This document shows positions 12,606 to 24,062 of a stretch of DNA of 64,000 bases, piece by piece (the first letter of the stretch is position 1; every line of letters begins with the position of its first letter). The stretch covers positions 13,070,381 through 13,134,380 of the forward strand of contig CM057136.1 of assembly GCA_029964075.1 (NCBI GenBank). Direction: 5' to 3'. Both the position numbers and the translations under genes were made by a program. Under the pieces are notes generated by a model. It saw nothing but the letters and a program-made list of their open reading frames with translations. It was not told the origin of the DNA and ran no database searches. This stretch comes from Patiria pectinifera. Taxonomy: Eukaryota; Echinodermata; Asteroidea; Valvatida; Asterinidae.

Positions 12606-12964
12606 GCACTCTCACCTGGACATGCTGAATAGGCCTTTCTTTTGTTTGTAAACATTGGCGCCATTTTGTATGGGCTGCCGTAAGTGCATAAATTGAAGCC
12701 ATGGTTGGCAACATATTTTGCCATCAACACATAGTAAAAAGGCTTAGGAATTATTTTGTAGCTTTGTTGAAAATGTTGTATTTTCAACTTATCAAATAAT
12801 ATTTTGGTGATCTGTAATGACTCTTCTTTATTTGTGCAGCGTTGGACCTTCCATAGTTTTGCAGGCCGTGGTTGGCAAAAATGCAGTTTGCCAACCAAGC
12901 GCAGAAAGGTCTATAGGCATTGGATGGGCAACATTGAAGTTGGTGACATCACAGGTGAGAGTGC
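12606..12964. mobile_element. MITE with 13-bp inverted termini (second family)
   Basis: A perfect 13-bp terminal inverted repeat is present: GCACTCTCACCTG at 12606-12618 and its complement at 12952-12964. The interior of about 330 bp carries CCATGGTTGGCAA-type motifs in both orientations and no coding capacity. A partial relative lies in reverse orientation at about 24300-24480 in Dmbx intron 1. No clear target-site duplication is visible, so the superfamily is not assigned. Confidence 0.75.
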
Positions 12965-12965
12965 A

Positions 12966-15900
12966 TGACCCAAGTAAAACATACACCCTTTCATTAATGA
13001 TCATATTTCTGGATCCAGGGACCCAAATGGAATGGGGTAAAAGGAGTGGATTGAGAAACAGTCAGGCTTTAATGTAAATATAATTTCATTGAAGAACAAA
13101 AACATTAAATAATTTTAATTATTGTTTTCTGAATGTTGCACCTTTTTTTTTTTAGCACACTCTGTAGAAGATTGTCCACTCTGTAACCAGTTTTACTATA
13201 GTCTTGCCTTGTTTTTTCTTTTCTCGGCTGCGAAGATACCAAAGATATGGCACGGAACTTTGAACTCCGAGTACCAAGGCTGCCCAGACCTTATTTACTT
13301 GTAGTTAGGAGGTTGGGAATTGACCACTTGGATTAATCAAATTGCAGACCTCGTGTAAGAGAATAGGCAATTAAGTACCTATTGGTAATATAAGACTCTA
13401 AGGGTCTTTGTATACACCATTCCCCTAGGTATACACCGTAGAACTGCCATCAAGAATTTGATACATCATGTAACTACGTATAGCCTCCTCTTCCTGTGCG
13501 CAAATAATTGATCATCTGCGCTCAAACGTGGGAGGCAGAGAAGAAGGGCAGCCAAAATCCCCTCCCCACGCGTGCGAGGGGGAAGCATATACGTGACCGT
13601 GTGTATAGAACTCCTCGGTGGGCCGAGGAAGCGAGTCCAAACAGCCCGCTTAATATCAACATTTCCGCCGGTCCACGGATGTCACATCAGGCAGCGGGGA
13701 TATAGGAGCGCGCGACCGGCTTGTCCGCACCGGGCGCTCCCGCGATTTCCCCGGCCGATCATCGCCGGCGAATCGCGCTTAATTACAAAACTACTCCTCC
13801 CGCCTTTTTTCTTCTCTTGTTGAAAGAAGTTTCATTATTCGTTCCTCCGTGCGCCCTATTCGGCTCTGTTGCCGTATTTCTTTTTAATGGAGGGGGAAAG
13901 GTTTAGTGTTAGAGTTGTACAAGGGTTTATGTACGAGACGGCACGCACTGCTGAAGGTAGATTTGCCCCGGATGATATCCGTCTTTACCCGGCTTGTACC
14001 GCCAAGTCCCGCACGTTCCAGTGTTTGCCCGGACTTAATGAACTGAGCCGGTTTATTGCCAACCCCGGCAGCTGAGTAACCCGGGGCCCCTACAATGATA
14101 CGTGTCAGATCACCCGAGCCAAGATAGCTGGGCCTTAGGGCCTATACTCGGCCTTAGGGCCTATAATACAAAACCGTTGCGGCAATAAAAAAAAACATAT
14201 TTGCCGACTGTCATGATTTTTTTACGAGGCTCGTTAATTGGAAATGACGGATCAGTAATAATGACGTATAATGTAAGCTTTAATAGTCCAATAACATCCG
14301 AGAGGTATACTTCCCTCTGTGTCGAGAATCACCTGCCTGTCAATCAAGCGAAAAAAGAGGGGGAAAATATGGCAAATCAAATAACTTTCAAGTGACGGGT
14401 ACTTGAAGATAAGAGGAAGAATGTACAGATCTGAAAACGTCTTCCGGAGTAAGAAATAAAGCACTGTTGCCAGACGGTTCTGGTACCATGGGGACAGTGC
14501 TGTTTTCGGATGGTCCGCTGTGGTACCAGACGAAGCCTAAAATGCATGCATGGACGCCAAGTTTCCCTTTTTAAACCGACTACGCGATTAGCAAGGTCTT
14601 AAAACAAAGCTTTTAATGAGATCTTCCCTATAATTTATGTGACCTGCCATAGCATAATGAGGAATAACGCCCACCTTTGACTTTTCAAGTTATACCAAAT
14701 TTATTTCTGTAGCTGAATTTATTCCAAAGACATGCTGCAGGATTATCACATGATTTTCCTACTATATCCGACTTCAGGCGTTGATTACTCAAAACAAGGT
14801 TTTGGGGGACATTCCTCGTTTGCCTCGGTAGGTAACATAATAATATTCAAACGCCCATTGCACTATTTCACCAGGACTACTTTGTTTGGCATTTCCAGCA
14901 AACACATCGACCGAAACGGTAAATACATGTTTATTATACCGTACATAAAGGATATTTGTTTTTGAAACATCTTGTAAAAAATTTCATCATTTAGTTATAT
15001 AGTCATTCACAAGAAACTTTTATTTCATATCGAAAGTTAGCCCATATCACCCATTCGAAGGTAGAAGTCAAGCTAGCACCGCACTCAACACATCAGGTGT
15101 TCCGTATGGGGCACCACGATAAATTTCACATGTGCGTCTGCTGCAGCAACATTATTTGGTGCTACTTACATGCAATTTACGACTGAATTGAAAATGTATA
15201 TACATTTTATTGAGCTGAATTTCAACAGGTCTTTTGTTTTCAATATCTTATATTTTTATACAGATTCTGAGCGTTCGACAATGAGACAGAAAAAGCAAGC
15301 CCGGGATTTTGGCACCCGACGATTCCAATATTAACATTGCGTTGATGGGATGGGTGTGTGTACGTGTCAAGATAAGGTAAGCGCCGTCTAAATTTCTGAC
15401 AGTTCTGACTTTCTTATTTTCTGAAATTTAGCCTTTGTGAATAATGTGACATGGTTCGTTGACATTGTACTCGCTAATTCATTTGGCCGTTCGTAGCTTT
15501 TCATCATTCGCATCGTAAGTTAACAGTTTTGGTATAATGGTACAGCGACTCTTTTGGGATCTTATACTTGTTCCCCCTTCTCCACATTTGCGTGGGGCCT
15601 TTCAACAATTTTGGAGGTCGATAGAAATAAAAAGGTTTTGACTCGTGCCCCATAAGTTTTACCAAATGGTGGCCGTCCATGTGTCGTAATCGCCCTCTGC
15701 TATTATCCTCCCGTCTCTGCAAGACACGAATTCGTCTTGTTTTTACCGTGCTCACATGAAATGCAAACAACGCGCGTATCACGAGATACCATTTGACACA
15801 ATATAACTGGGTGCCCCTTCACTCAAGACCATCACACTATTCAGTATGATGCTTTACTTATAACATTAGCCATGTGATAAAATGAGTGCGTTTTATTAGT

Positions 15901-16366
15901 TGTCGCCATGATGGGCTTCACAACCGCGCTGCAGCCTGGTATAATTTTTGTTGAATTAGGTTCAATTGGCTATCTTAGACGCAAGCCTAATTGAATCTTG
16001 TCAAACAACGACAGGTTGCTGGAATTTGTGTCCGTCTTTCTACCGTCTTTCAGTGAAACTGGCTGCATTCCTTGTCCAATTTTTTTTTAGGCAACCCATT
16101 TCCAATCAATCAAGGCAAGGGTGGGTTTCATAATTTGCAATTATCGAGCATGCGATACTACCGGGTGAGAGGAAAAACTATGTCAATTTTGTTAATTTTT
16201 GTCATTACCGCTGGAACATGGTTTGTTGAATTTTTTTTTTTTTGGGGGGGAAGGGTTTGGGTAGTTTCAATACCAGCACATCCGAGGTGTCTTTGCAAAA
16301 ATTGGACTTAATGTAGTTAATATAATGGGCACACTCTATCAGTAAATTATTTTCAAACTTCAGTGC
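12966..16366. other. Intergenic with GC-rich segment
   Basis: No gene recognised. About 13560-14080 is GC- and CpG-rich, with overlapping open frames typical of such composition. Two minor structures are visible: a 22-bp direct duplication GGCCTTAGGGCCTATA at about 14132-14167, and a hairpin TCTGGTACCA/TGGTACCAGA at 14479-14488 and 14521-14530. Confidence 0.45.
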
Positions 16367-16369
16367 TTA

Positions 16370-16730
16370 GGCCAAAAAAAGTCTCCGGTTTCTGGTATGG
16401 AGCTTGCCCAAAAAGGGGTGCGGCGACGCGGCTTTTTTTTTTTACCTGATTTTTTTCCTTCAAATGTCGGCTGATGACTGCAAATGGTGCCCGACTAAAC
16501 TTAGTGCAAATATATGGGAGTCCAGAGAGGCCACATAAAGCTTATTCTCGACCATAACCCAATCTAAAAACACGTTAAAATTGTGCAGCAGCAGGATTCC
16601 AGTCAAACCAGTGAGTTTGGCGGTTTGAGACATCATCTTTCATTGAAAAAAAAAACTTTTTCATTTTGCCGACGCGCATGGATACGGCGACGCGCGCATA
16701 CCAGAAACCGGAGACTTTTTTTTTTGGGCC
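16370..16730 (+). mobile_element. Harbinger-like MITE, full-length copy B
   Basis: A 361-bp element with inverted ends: the left end GGCCAAAAAAAGTCTCCGG and the right end is its complement with a longer T run. TTA lies directly outside both ends (16367-16369 and 16731-16733). A 3-bp TWA duplication and GG-starting termini are typical of PIF/Harbinger. A CGGCGACGCG motif lies inside each end. The reading frame at 16583-16966 is spurious and starts in the element. Confidence 0.85.
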
Positions 16731-16733
16731 TTA

Positions 16734-19700
16734 AGAAGTTTTCTTGCAAAAGACGTATTGTGTATTTAGATCGCACCATTGAATCCAACCTAGGATATCA
16801 CGCGGTGCGTGTTAGTCTTGACACCGCCGGTGTTAATGTCACTTTGCATGTTTTTGTAGTGTGTGCACACTCCTTTAAAATTCCTGCAAATCGACCAATT
16901 TTTTGTTATCACAAACGTGTGTGCTTTGGCATCGACATCCGCAGAAAGCGAAAGAAACGTTTGTAAATTCGAGTAGGCCTAAATGTTGGAAAAGACAAAT
17001 TCGAGCTTCTCTTAAAGTTTCGTTCTGAAAAGTCAGGGACTTTAGTGCTTATGGTTCTACATTATTGGACTCGCTCGCAATAATGGTCTCTCCAGTAATT
17101 TTTAGTGTTTAATACTGTATTAGTATTGGCCAGATGTATTATCATGATTAAATATCTTATTTCATCATCAAGAGGTGACAATTGTCATGCGAACCAAATC
17201 AGTACGAACAGCAACAAAATTCCTTAAATATGGATGACAGTACATGTAAATTGCAGATACCCTTTTTACGCACGGTCCAACCTACGAGTGCCATCAATGC
17301 GATCGAAGACTCATTCCACGACCGTTAAATTGGGTGACATGTACGGCATAAAGGAGCGGGGAAATGAATGCTGTTCACTGGTAAATTCTTGCCATTTACC
17401 CCAAGTTTTCTCTTCCAAAATGCCTGATTAAAAAAAAACCTTTGGAGATCTTTAGGCATTCTCTGAATGTTGGAACTAAATGTGGTGTTGGGGTGGGTAA
17501 CCACGCCCACGTCTGACTGACCAATGTTTATTATCGATACATGATTGGAAAAAGCCCAAATTTCCTTAAGTTCGCTGAATAACGTCATCACTCAATACTG
17601 GAAATCAGGATTCAATGCTTCAGGCTTTCAGTCTTTTTGTTCTTGACTGCGTCGCATCATCCCCACCCCACCCCTCCCCACCCGCACCCCTCCCCCTTAA
17701 AAAATCGTTGACATCAACACCCCAACTACCCTGCTTTAAAAAATCCTGGATCAACCACTGCATCTGCGGCGAAAAGATACAAATACTGATCGGTAGCGGT
17801 TTCCTTGAATGTGTACGGTAAATGTCGATGTGCGATAATATACAAGTGATTCATACCGCGTCTCCATCGTTCGGTGAGGCAGCAAGGCGCGTGCGCAAGC
17901 AGATTAGACATCCAGAGATGATTGCGGGCGCCCTCGTTGTGTCAAACCCGACGCCGTGCCAACGATCCGAAAGCAACACCACCGCGCCAAGTGGGCGGGG
18001 TCTTAGCTCGGCTTTACCCCGTCGCGCGCCGCATGGAGAGTCCGTCTTAGCACCCACCGTTCGTCATGGCAACGGAAAACAAGATAAGATGCGGCCATGG
18101 CAGATATTCTGGCCCATTGTGACCCTGGGTAGGGAGTTTACAGTGTCACTTTCATCATATACTTGACACGTTAGCGAATGACGCAGTGTCACGCACACCT
18201 GATAATTGTTCACACACCTACCGATTTTATTGGTTACATACAAACCGGCACCTCTGGTGCAGTTCCGCATTGTCAAGTTTGATTTTCCAAGAGAGGGTCA
18301 CCTTCAAAAAAAAGCTGGGATCAATTAAGACTTTGATGAACTACTCGAGAAGAGAGTTGGCCGTGCACCTCTATCTCAAATTCGCTGAAGTTTTGACCCG
18401 CGGTTCGCGTCCGTTGTTTTTACAATTCGAGCAGTCGATATCTTGCTGTTGCGCGCTCCAAAAAAGGCGGGAAGTCGCTTTTGGAAATAAACGGAATCCT
18501 GCGTCGACTCCATCTGGCTGAAGCAACAAGATATCTCACACATAAACAGGTAAGATTTCTTCGGAATAACCTTTACATTGGCCATGAATTATTAGGAACA
18601 ATGCATCCACGTGTTCTTAGAACCACTGTAGTTTTTCAGTCAGAGTTGATTAAACGTTTTTATTGCTCTTCGTAATTTTATAAACCAGTTTTATAGTCTC
18701 AACCAATGTTGAACTGTACACGGAGCTAAACTCCATCCGACTATCCTGTTTTGTGGGGGTTTTACGATTCCTACCGCGAAGGTTAGAATTTTACCAAATT
18801 GACGCCAAACTGATGAGTGTAGGCTTAATTTACGGGATTAACTCGACAGTGGACATTGATATTCTAAGACAATGCTGTTATTCTTATTAGATTTCACATT
18901 GTTATAATAATATGCCGAGCAACGATCTTCGACGATGGGGCTAAGAGAAAAAAAACAGCCAGCCAAACTTGGTCAGTATCGAAGAAGAAGATACATGCCT
19001 ATATTTAAATTTTGTTAATGTCTTCGTTCACGGGGTACCAACCAAACCGATAATATACTCTTCTGCAAGGGAACTCGTAACATTTCTAAGCTGATACCAC
19101 ACACTTGTTTAGTATAACTATCTAGAGATGTACGACGCGAACAGACCAACTAAATTAACGTGCACAATATTAAACTACGCGATCGAGAGCGCACCACTTG
19201 GTCACGTCTGTCGCAGTAGGAAAAAACAACCACCAAAGACGCCGATCGATTCAGCTTTCGGCTAGATGCCCATTTACCGTAGATTTCCGATCACACCCGA
19301 ACTAGATGAAGTTGTTTAGCTGATTTTTCGCGCCCAGTCAATGATATCAATCCCAATTATAGTCCAGTAGGAGCAACAATTGACTGTTTCCTAGTCACAG
19401 TGACTTCAGTATTTTTGAGAGCGTTGGACTATATGGTTGGAACCACACTTTGACTCATCCGACTCTTTTGTACAACATTATACGATTTCATCGCTATATG
19501 CTACAGTACAAAACAATGTGTCTAGAACCACCATCATAAATACATACAAGAGGTATATGGTAAAACATATCTTCTCCTTAAATAGTTCACACTTTCGCAT
19601 GTAGCATGAATTATTCTTAAGATAGCGTATTAATGGTCTGTGCAAAAACGGACAATTCTCCCCCCCCCAAAAAAAAATCTCCCCAGATTTTGAACGGTTT

Positions 19701-21279
19701 CAAACATTTATCCATATCGTTTTGAAATTGGTAAAAACATCAATTGAACAAATAAAATAAATGTCATCCTCGATGTGTATTTTGATATATTGAACGACGT
19801 TTGCGTGAGGCCGAGTACATGGCAAAAATATGTAGGCTTGACGCTCCCATTGATATAATGGTTGCAGGCAAAACAAAACCCATTAATTTACAAACATGTT
19901 TCAGCTTTTCCATCTACATGGTTCAGCTTTTCCATTTACTGTAAATAATCTGTATCTTCCCTTTGCTGAGGTAACCCCGCCCCCAGTTTTCTGTCCACCA
20001 CTTAGCCAGGTTTAGCTCCGGATGTGTCGTTAACAGAAACTGCCCATTACTATACCGCGAGTCCCCGATGACGCGACGGTGGATTGATGACTGTGTACAC
20101 ACGCACCGTGTACTCGGTCACCAGCAGCGCAAAGAACCCATATCTTTTACCGGTCACTCAAGGGAGGAGCGTAGCGTGCAACGCACGCTTGATGCGGCGG
20201 GTTACGAACCGTCTTCCAACCCCAGTAATATCAGTTTTGTAATACTCGCACTCGTACTTGAGTTCCGTTTTTTTGCACTCGTACGCATGAGAATGTACTC
20301 GTAATCGTACTTGCAAAAAAAAATTAAAAAATACCTGTACACGTTCTCCTCTTACTCACAACAAAGAACTCGTACTCATATTCATGTTCCTCCGCCTGAA
20401 TTTATTGAATTTTTTTTTCGAGGTACATATTTTATGAAAAATAAAGTTTTTTTAATTTAAATTCTAATAATAATTATTTCCTTATTTTGACATGTAATCA
20501 TAAAAGAGACTAGAATTCTCTTACCCGTGTCTTAAAATTCCTTGCCTTTGTTTTCTAAAATGGCAAGAAGCCGTCTAAATTTTAAACTTGCTTTTGTTCG
20601 CGGACTCCGCAGAGAAAAAAAGGTTGTTCGGGCCGGGTATACGTGACCGAAGCACGGTTTGGCGGGTAGAACGGGCCTAAGTTGCCGATACTCTACGGTT
20701 TTAATCACAATTTACCAGCGGTCTGTTTTTATTTTATTTTTTTTCATTCACGAACGGTTGAGTGTGCGCCCGGCGCGTCGGAGAAACGCCAGCACGGACG
20801 TGTCTTATTCGCGACCAGTCCGCTCCAAGAAACCGTCTTCTCATGAGAAGTGGATGGATTGTAAGGAGGTAGTCTGCCTACATCTAACGGATTATTGGTG
20901 GGATAGGTGCTCCTACGCCATCCACTAGACCCTATTAATCAGTAGTCCAAGGTCTTGACATCTTGTAGTCTCGGAGAGAAAAAAGTCTCGAAGATGGAAA
21001 AGTGGTTGGGAACAATAAGATATTCGCTGGGCCCATAATTTGAAGGCAGAGCCGGGCGGCACGCCCGCTATTGCATTGTGCTGTGGTTATTACGGAGTGT
21101 AGTGTCACGTTGCGTTATAATGCGGACCTTTGTTGAAACGCACGATGTAATTGACGTTAATGGTTCTCTGATATTATCCATTATTGGGTGCTTGACATGT
21201 TTATTCGGACATTGCTGATCGTTCCTGATATAACTGAGTTGGGCTTTAATCAGTTTGACTCGGCTCTGGTGGTTGTGCA
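16734..21279. other. Gene-poor upstream flank
   Basis: No exon recognised. A pyrimidine/C-rich stretch lies at 17660-17700. About 17870-18070 is CpG-rich and open on both strands, which is a composition effect. A direct duplication of GGTTCAGCTTTTCCAT occurs near 19910-19940, with AT-rich homopolymer tracts at 20400-20470. Confidence 0.45.
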
Positions 21280-21420
21280 TTTCTAGTTTGGTGGTTGACG
21301 GCTGAGATAATGTGGCGTTCGGTTGTGATCCTGTGGTCTGGGGTTCGAACCATGTCTTGGGACCACGGTGTCCCCGAGCAACATGCTTTACTGCAATCGC
21401 TTTCTTTCCAATCGCGAGAA
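21280..21420 (+). repeat. Possible tRNA-derived SINE fragment
   Basis: A B-box-like GGTTCGAACC lies at about 21342-21351, preceded about 55 bp upstream by an A-box-like GTTTGGTGGTTGACGG, followed by non-tRNA sequence. This is weaker than the heads at 12303, 32831 and 57488. Confidence 0.4.
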
Positions 21421-23164
21421 AGTCTGTTACCATAATTAAATTGGTTATTGTGTAACACTGGGTCATACACTCTTTTAAATAAAGCTATATTGATTGTAGA
21501 ACGTGCAGTTTTGGTAATCATTTAAACAAATAATAATATCATGTAGTTCTAGTTGAAATATGACCAGAAAATCTACAGTGAAAACTAAAACGATCGAAAA
21601 CTAAAGCCTTTAAAAAACTTAGGGAATCAGTGAGTGTTTTTGAAGTTTTAGTTAACTTAAAAAAAAAAAAAGAAGAAGACATATAGCAATACTAGATGTG
21701 TAAGGTTTATTTATTTTTATCTGTAAAATTTTACCAAACACCAGTTCAGTAATCTAAGGAGATAATTTTTGTTAATTCCAACTTCCTTCCGATCGCGATT
21801 TGGCCGGCCGGTCATAAGTTCTCAACTCCTCAATTCAGTTCTCATAGCCCCGCCTCAAATCAGCTCATCTTTTTGATCTCTTTTTCCCCCCGCTGGAACT
21901 TCTTCGTCTCTTTATACGAAACGTGGACGAAAAAGAGATGCAGCTCTTCTTCAATACTTTCTTCCTTTTCAATTTCTTGATTACATCTTCTTTCTCAGTC
22001 CCGGTTTAATGCCTGCCATCCCTCCGTAATTTCTGCCCTTTGCCGCTTCCCACCACGCTACAAGATTTGATTTAAATAAAAACCGGTGGCGCTAAGTACG
22101 AACCATACCTGGTTGATTTACTCTGGGGTTTTTGCCTCGGAAAACTTATCTCTCCGCGGCCGGTGGAAGGTAAAATTTCATATTCCAATCAGGGGGCCCT
22201 ATCGAATTGAATTACATATCTCTTTGATTTCTCGAAAAAATGATTGGACAAACCCGACTGGTAATCAAATATTACGGCGGCCTTTCAGAGACGTGGGAGA
22301 AACGACGGCGATAGAGAGACGGCAAAATTGAAACAGTCGTCTTCCCTCTCGGTCGTCATATGCGTTGTTTCCCGCGCAAAACAATAATTTGACAAATCAC
22401 TCCCAATGGCGCGTGAGATTTTTTGTGTGTCTTCTTCTGGTGGGAAATATAAACAGAATTTCATCTCAGCACTGCGTATTTTATGATTTTTTCCCCCCGC
22501 TTTTTGTGTGTGGTGATTACACTACAGGGCCGCGCTTCGTATTGTCGTATGGTGTAACTTAAACTAATTTCGATTTTTGTTTTCTGTCTGGGCGACCGAT
22601 GACCAAAAAAAAAACCGGTTTTGATTATTCGCCAACAAAATCTGATTGGAGAACAAAACGGCCTTAGAGACACGAAAGGTAACAATTCTTGTAATTTTTG
22701 AATGACCAAGGTGAGGTTTATTGAGGAGCTTGATTTGCTGCTTTTGTTGTTTGTTACTTGTATCTGATCAATTGTTTTGAGTCGTCGGCGGAACTTAATT
22801 TAGCGACCTTCAATCCTCCTCGCGGCGAAACAAATCAGAGACAACCGATGCATTGAAACAATTTGTTTACAAAATTGATTTCATCTTTCACTTGGCGATA
22901 TAAATTGAAGGCTACCCCGTGAGAGGACATTGGTATTTGGTATCATCACAGAAACTGGACCAAATATTCACGACACGGCTGTAAGAAACTCGAATGGTCT
23001 TTTTTTACCATCTATATACGTTTGGGATTGGACTAAGCATTCTCTTGCAATTACACGGCATAAAACCCGCTTTCTTTGGTGGAAAAGTATGCATTTCAAA
23101 TTAGTTATCTACGTTATGCTGTGTTGTCAGAATAGTTAGCCTGTATGTAGGCCTACGTAATATA
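21421..23164. other. Intergenic
   Basis: No gene recognised. AT-rich at 21540-21780. About 21800-22330 is of mixed composition, with few repeats. Confidence 0.45.
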
Positions 23165-23462
23165 TTTACCTCCGCATAGGAGGTTATGTTTTTATCGGAT
23201 TTGGTTAGTTTGTTGATTGGTTTGTCTGTTAACAAGATAACTCAAAAAGTTATGGACGGATTTGCATCTTTTTCGGGGTGGTCCTTGGTACAAGTACAAA
23301 TCGATTAGATTTTGGAAGTGATCCGGATCTGGGTCTGGATCCAGGATTTTTGTTAAGGATTCTTCACCATTTATTCGAGTATTTTGTTTGGGTGTACTGA
23401 CAATATGGCGGGAATTGTTTAGCCTTGGCGGAGGTTTGCGCTCTCTGAGTGCTTCCCAGTAA
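23165..23462 (+). mobile_element. MITE with CCTTGGCGGAGG end, copy 1 (third family)
   Basis: It aligns end to end with 49836-50138. Shared landmarks are a CCTCCGC..AGGAGG start, TTTGTCTGTTAACAAGATAA, GGTGGTCCTTGGTACAAGT, GATCCGGATCTGGGTCTGGA, and the end CCTTGGCGGAGG then TTTGCGCTCTCTGAGTGCTT. Start and CCTTGGCGGAGG are mutually inverted. The minus-strand frame at 23192-23593 is spurious and lies in the element. It sits about 460 bp before the Dmbx start codon. Confidence 0.8.
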
Positions 23463-23660
23463 TATATGTATTCATTTATAAAAATAACAAACCTCCCTCG
23501 AAGATACCAACACATATGCACATTAAAGCTTACCTTACCTACTTGCAAGGCACAAGTTTTCGCTTGTCCCAGATGGCCAACCCCTTTGTACATGACTAAC
23601 TAACCCACTGACTGTCTGTAACTTGTGAGCCGGGCAGTTCTATCATATAGGATTACCCCA

Positions 23661-23815
23661 TAATGCCAATGAATGGACTAAAACCGGCCCATTGCGAAGA
23701 CCAGATGTATGAAAAGATTTAGAAAAGATTTCCCATGATCAGCCATTCTGAATCAATTGAATAAAAATGTGTGCGCTCTGGGACCAGCTGTAATAGGTTT
23801 TTCCTTGTCTTGTGT
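23661..23815 (+). repeat. Dispersed repeat (fourth family), copy 1, just upstream of Dmbx exon 1
   Basis: It is similar over about 150 bp to 33418-33560. Shared blocks are GCCCATTG, ATG(T/C)ATGAAAAGA, CCATTCTG, CAATTGAATA and GC(G)CTCTGGG.CCAGCT.TAATAG. No tRNA boxes or long inverted ends are seen, so the class is unknown. Confidence 0.65.
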
Positions 23816-23917
23816 AATAAAGAAAGTGTAACAACTTCAACTTGAAGACACAAAAGATATAGAGGCAGGGAGAGTGTGCATTTTGTATGAAGGCTTTTTG
23901 GTGTTCTCTGTTTTTGC

Positions 23918-23920
23918 AGA
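23918..23920 (+). promoter_or_regulatory. Possible splice acceptor directly before the Dmbx ATG
   Basis: TGTTCTCTGTTTTTGCAG ends at 23919 and is followed by A then ATG. This is a good polypyrimidine-AG acceptor, suggesting that the first coding exon is preceded by an untranslated exon upstream, which I cannot locate. Confidence 0.5.
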
Positions 23921-24062
23921 ATGCAACCCAACGGGGGATCGTACAGCCCGGCAGCTTTGGGAACGATGGGGGCCATGTACTACCTGCACCAGCACGCCCA
24001 ACAGATGTACCCGAACCATCCCCCGTCCGTGCCCGCACTGACCTTCGCTGAACGCCTTGCTG
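23921..24062 (+). CDS. Dmbx: Dmbx coding exon 1
   Basis: It encodes residues 1-47 plus the first base of codon 48. The start is chosen because [17 protein letters not shown] lines up with the vertebrate DMBX1 start region, and nothing in frame upstream resembles the family. The exon ends at CTG before GTATGT, a strong donor, in phase 1. Joining to exon 2 turns codon 48 into Asp and restores the AERLAD motif; without splicing the frame continues into intron sequence as Gly-Met. Confidence 0.92.
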
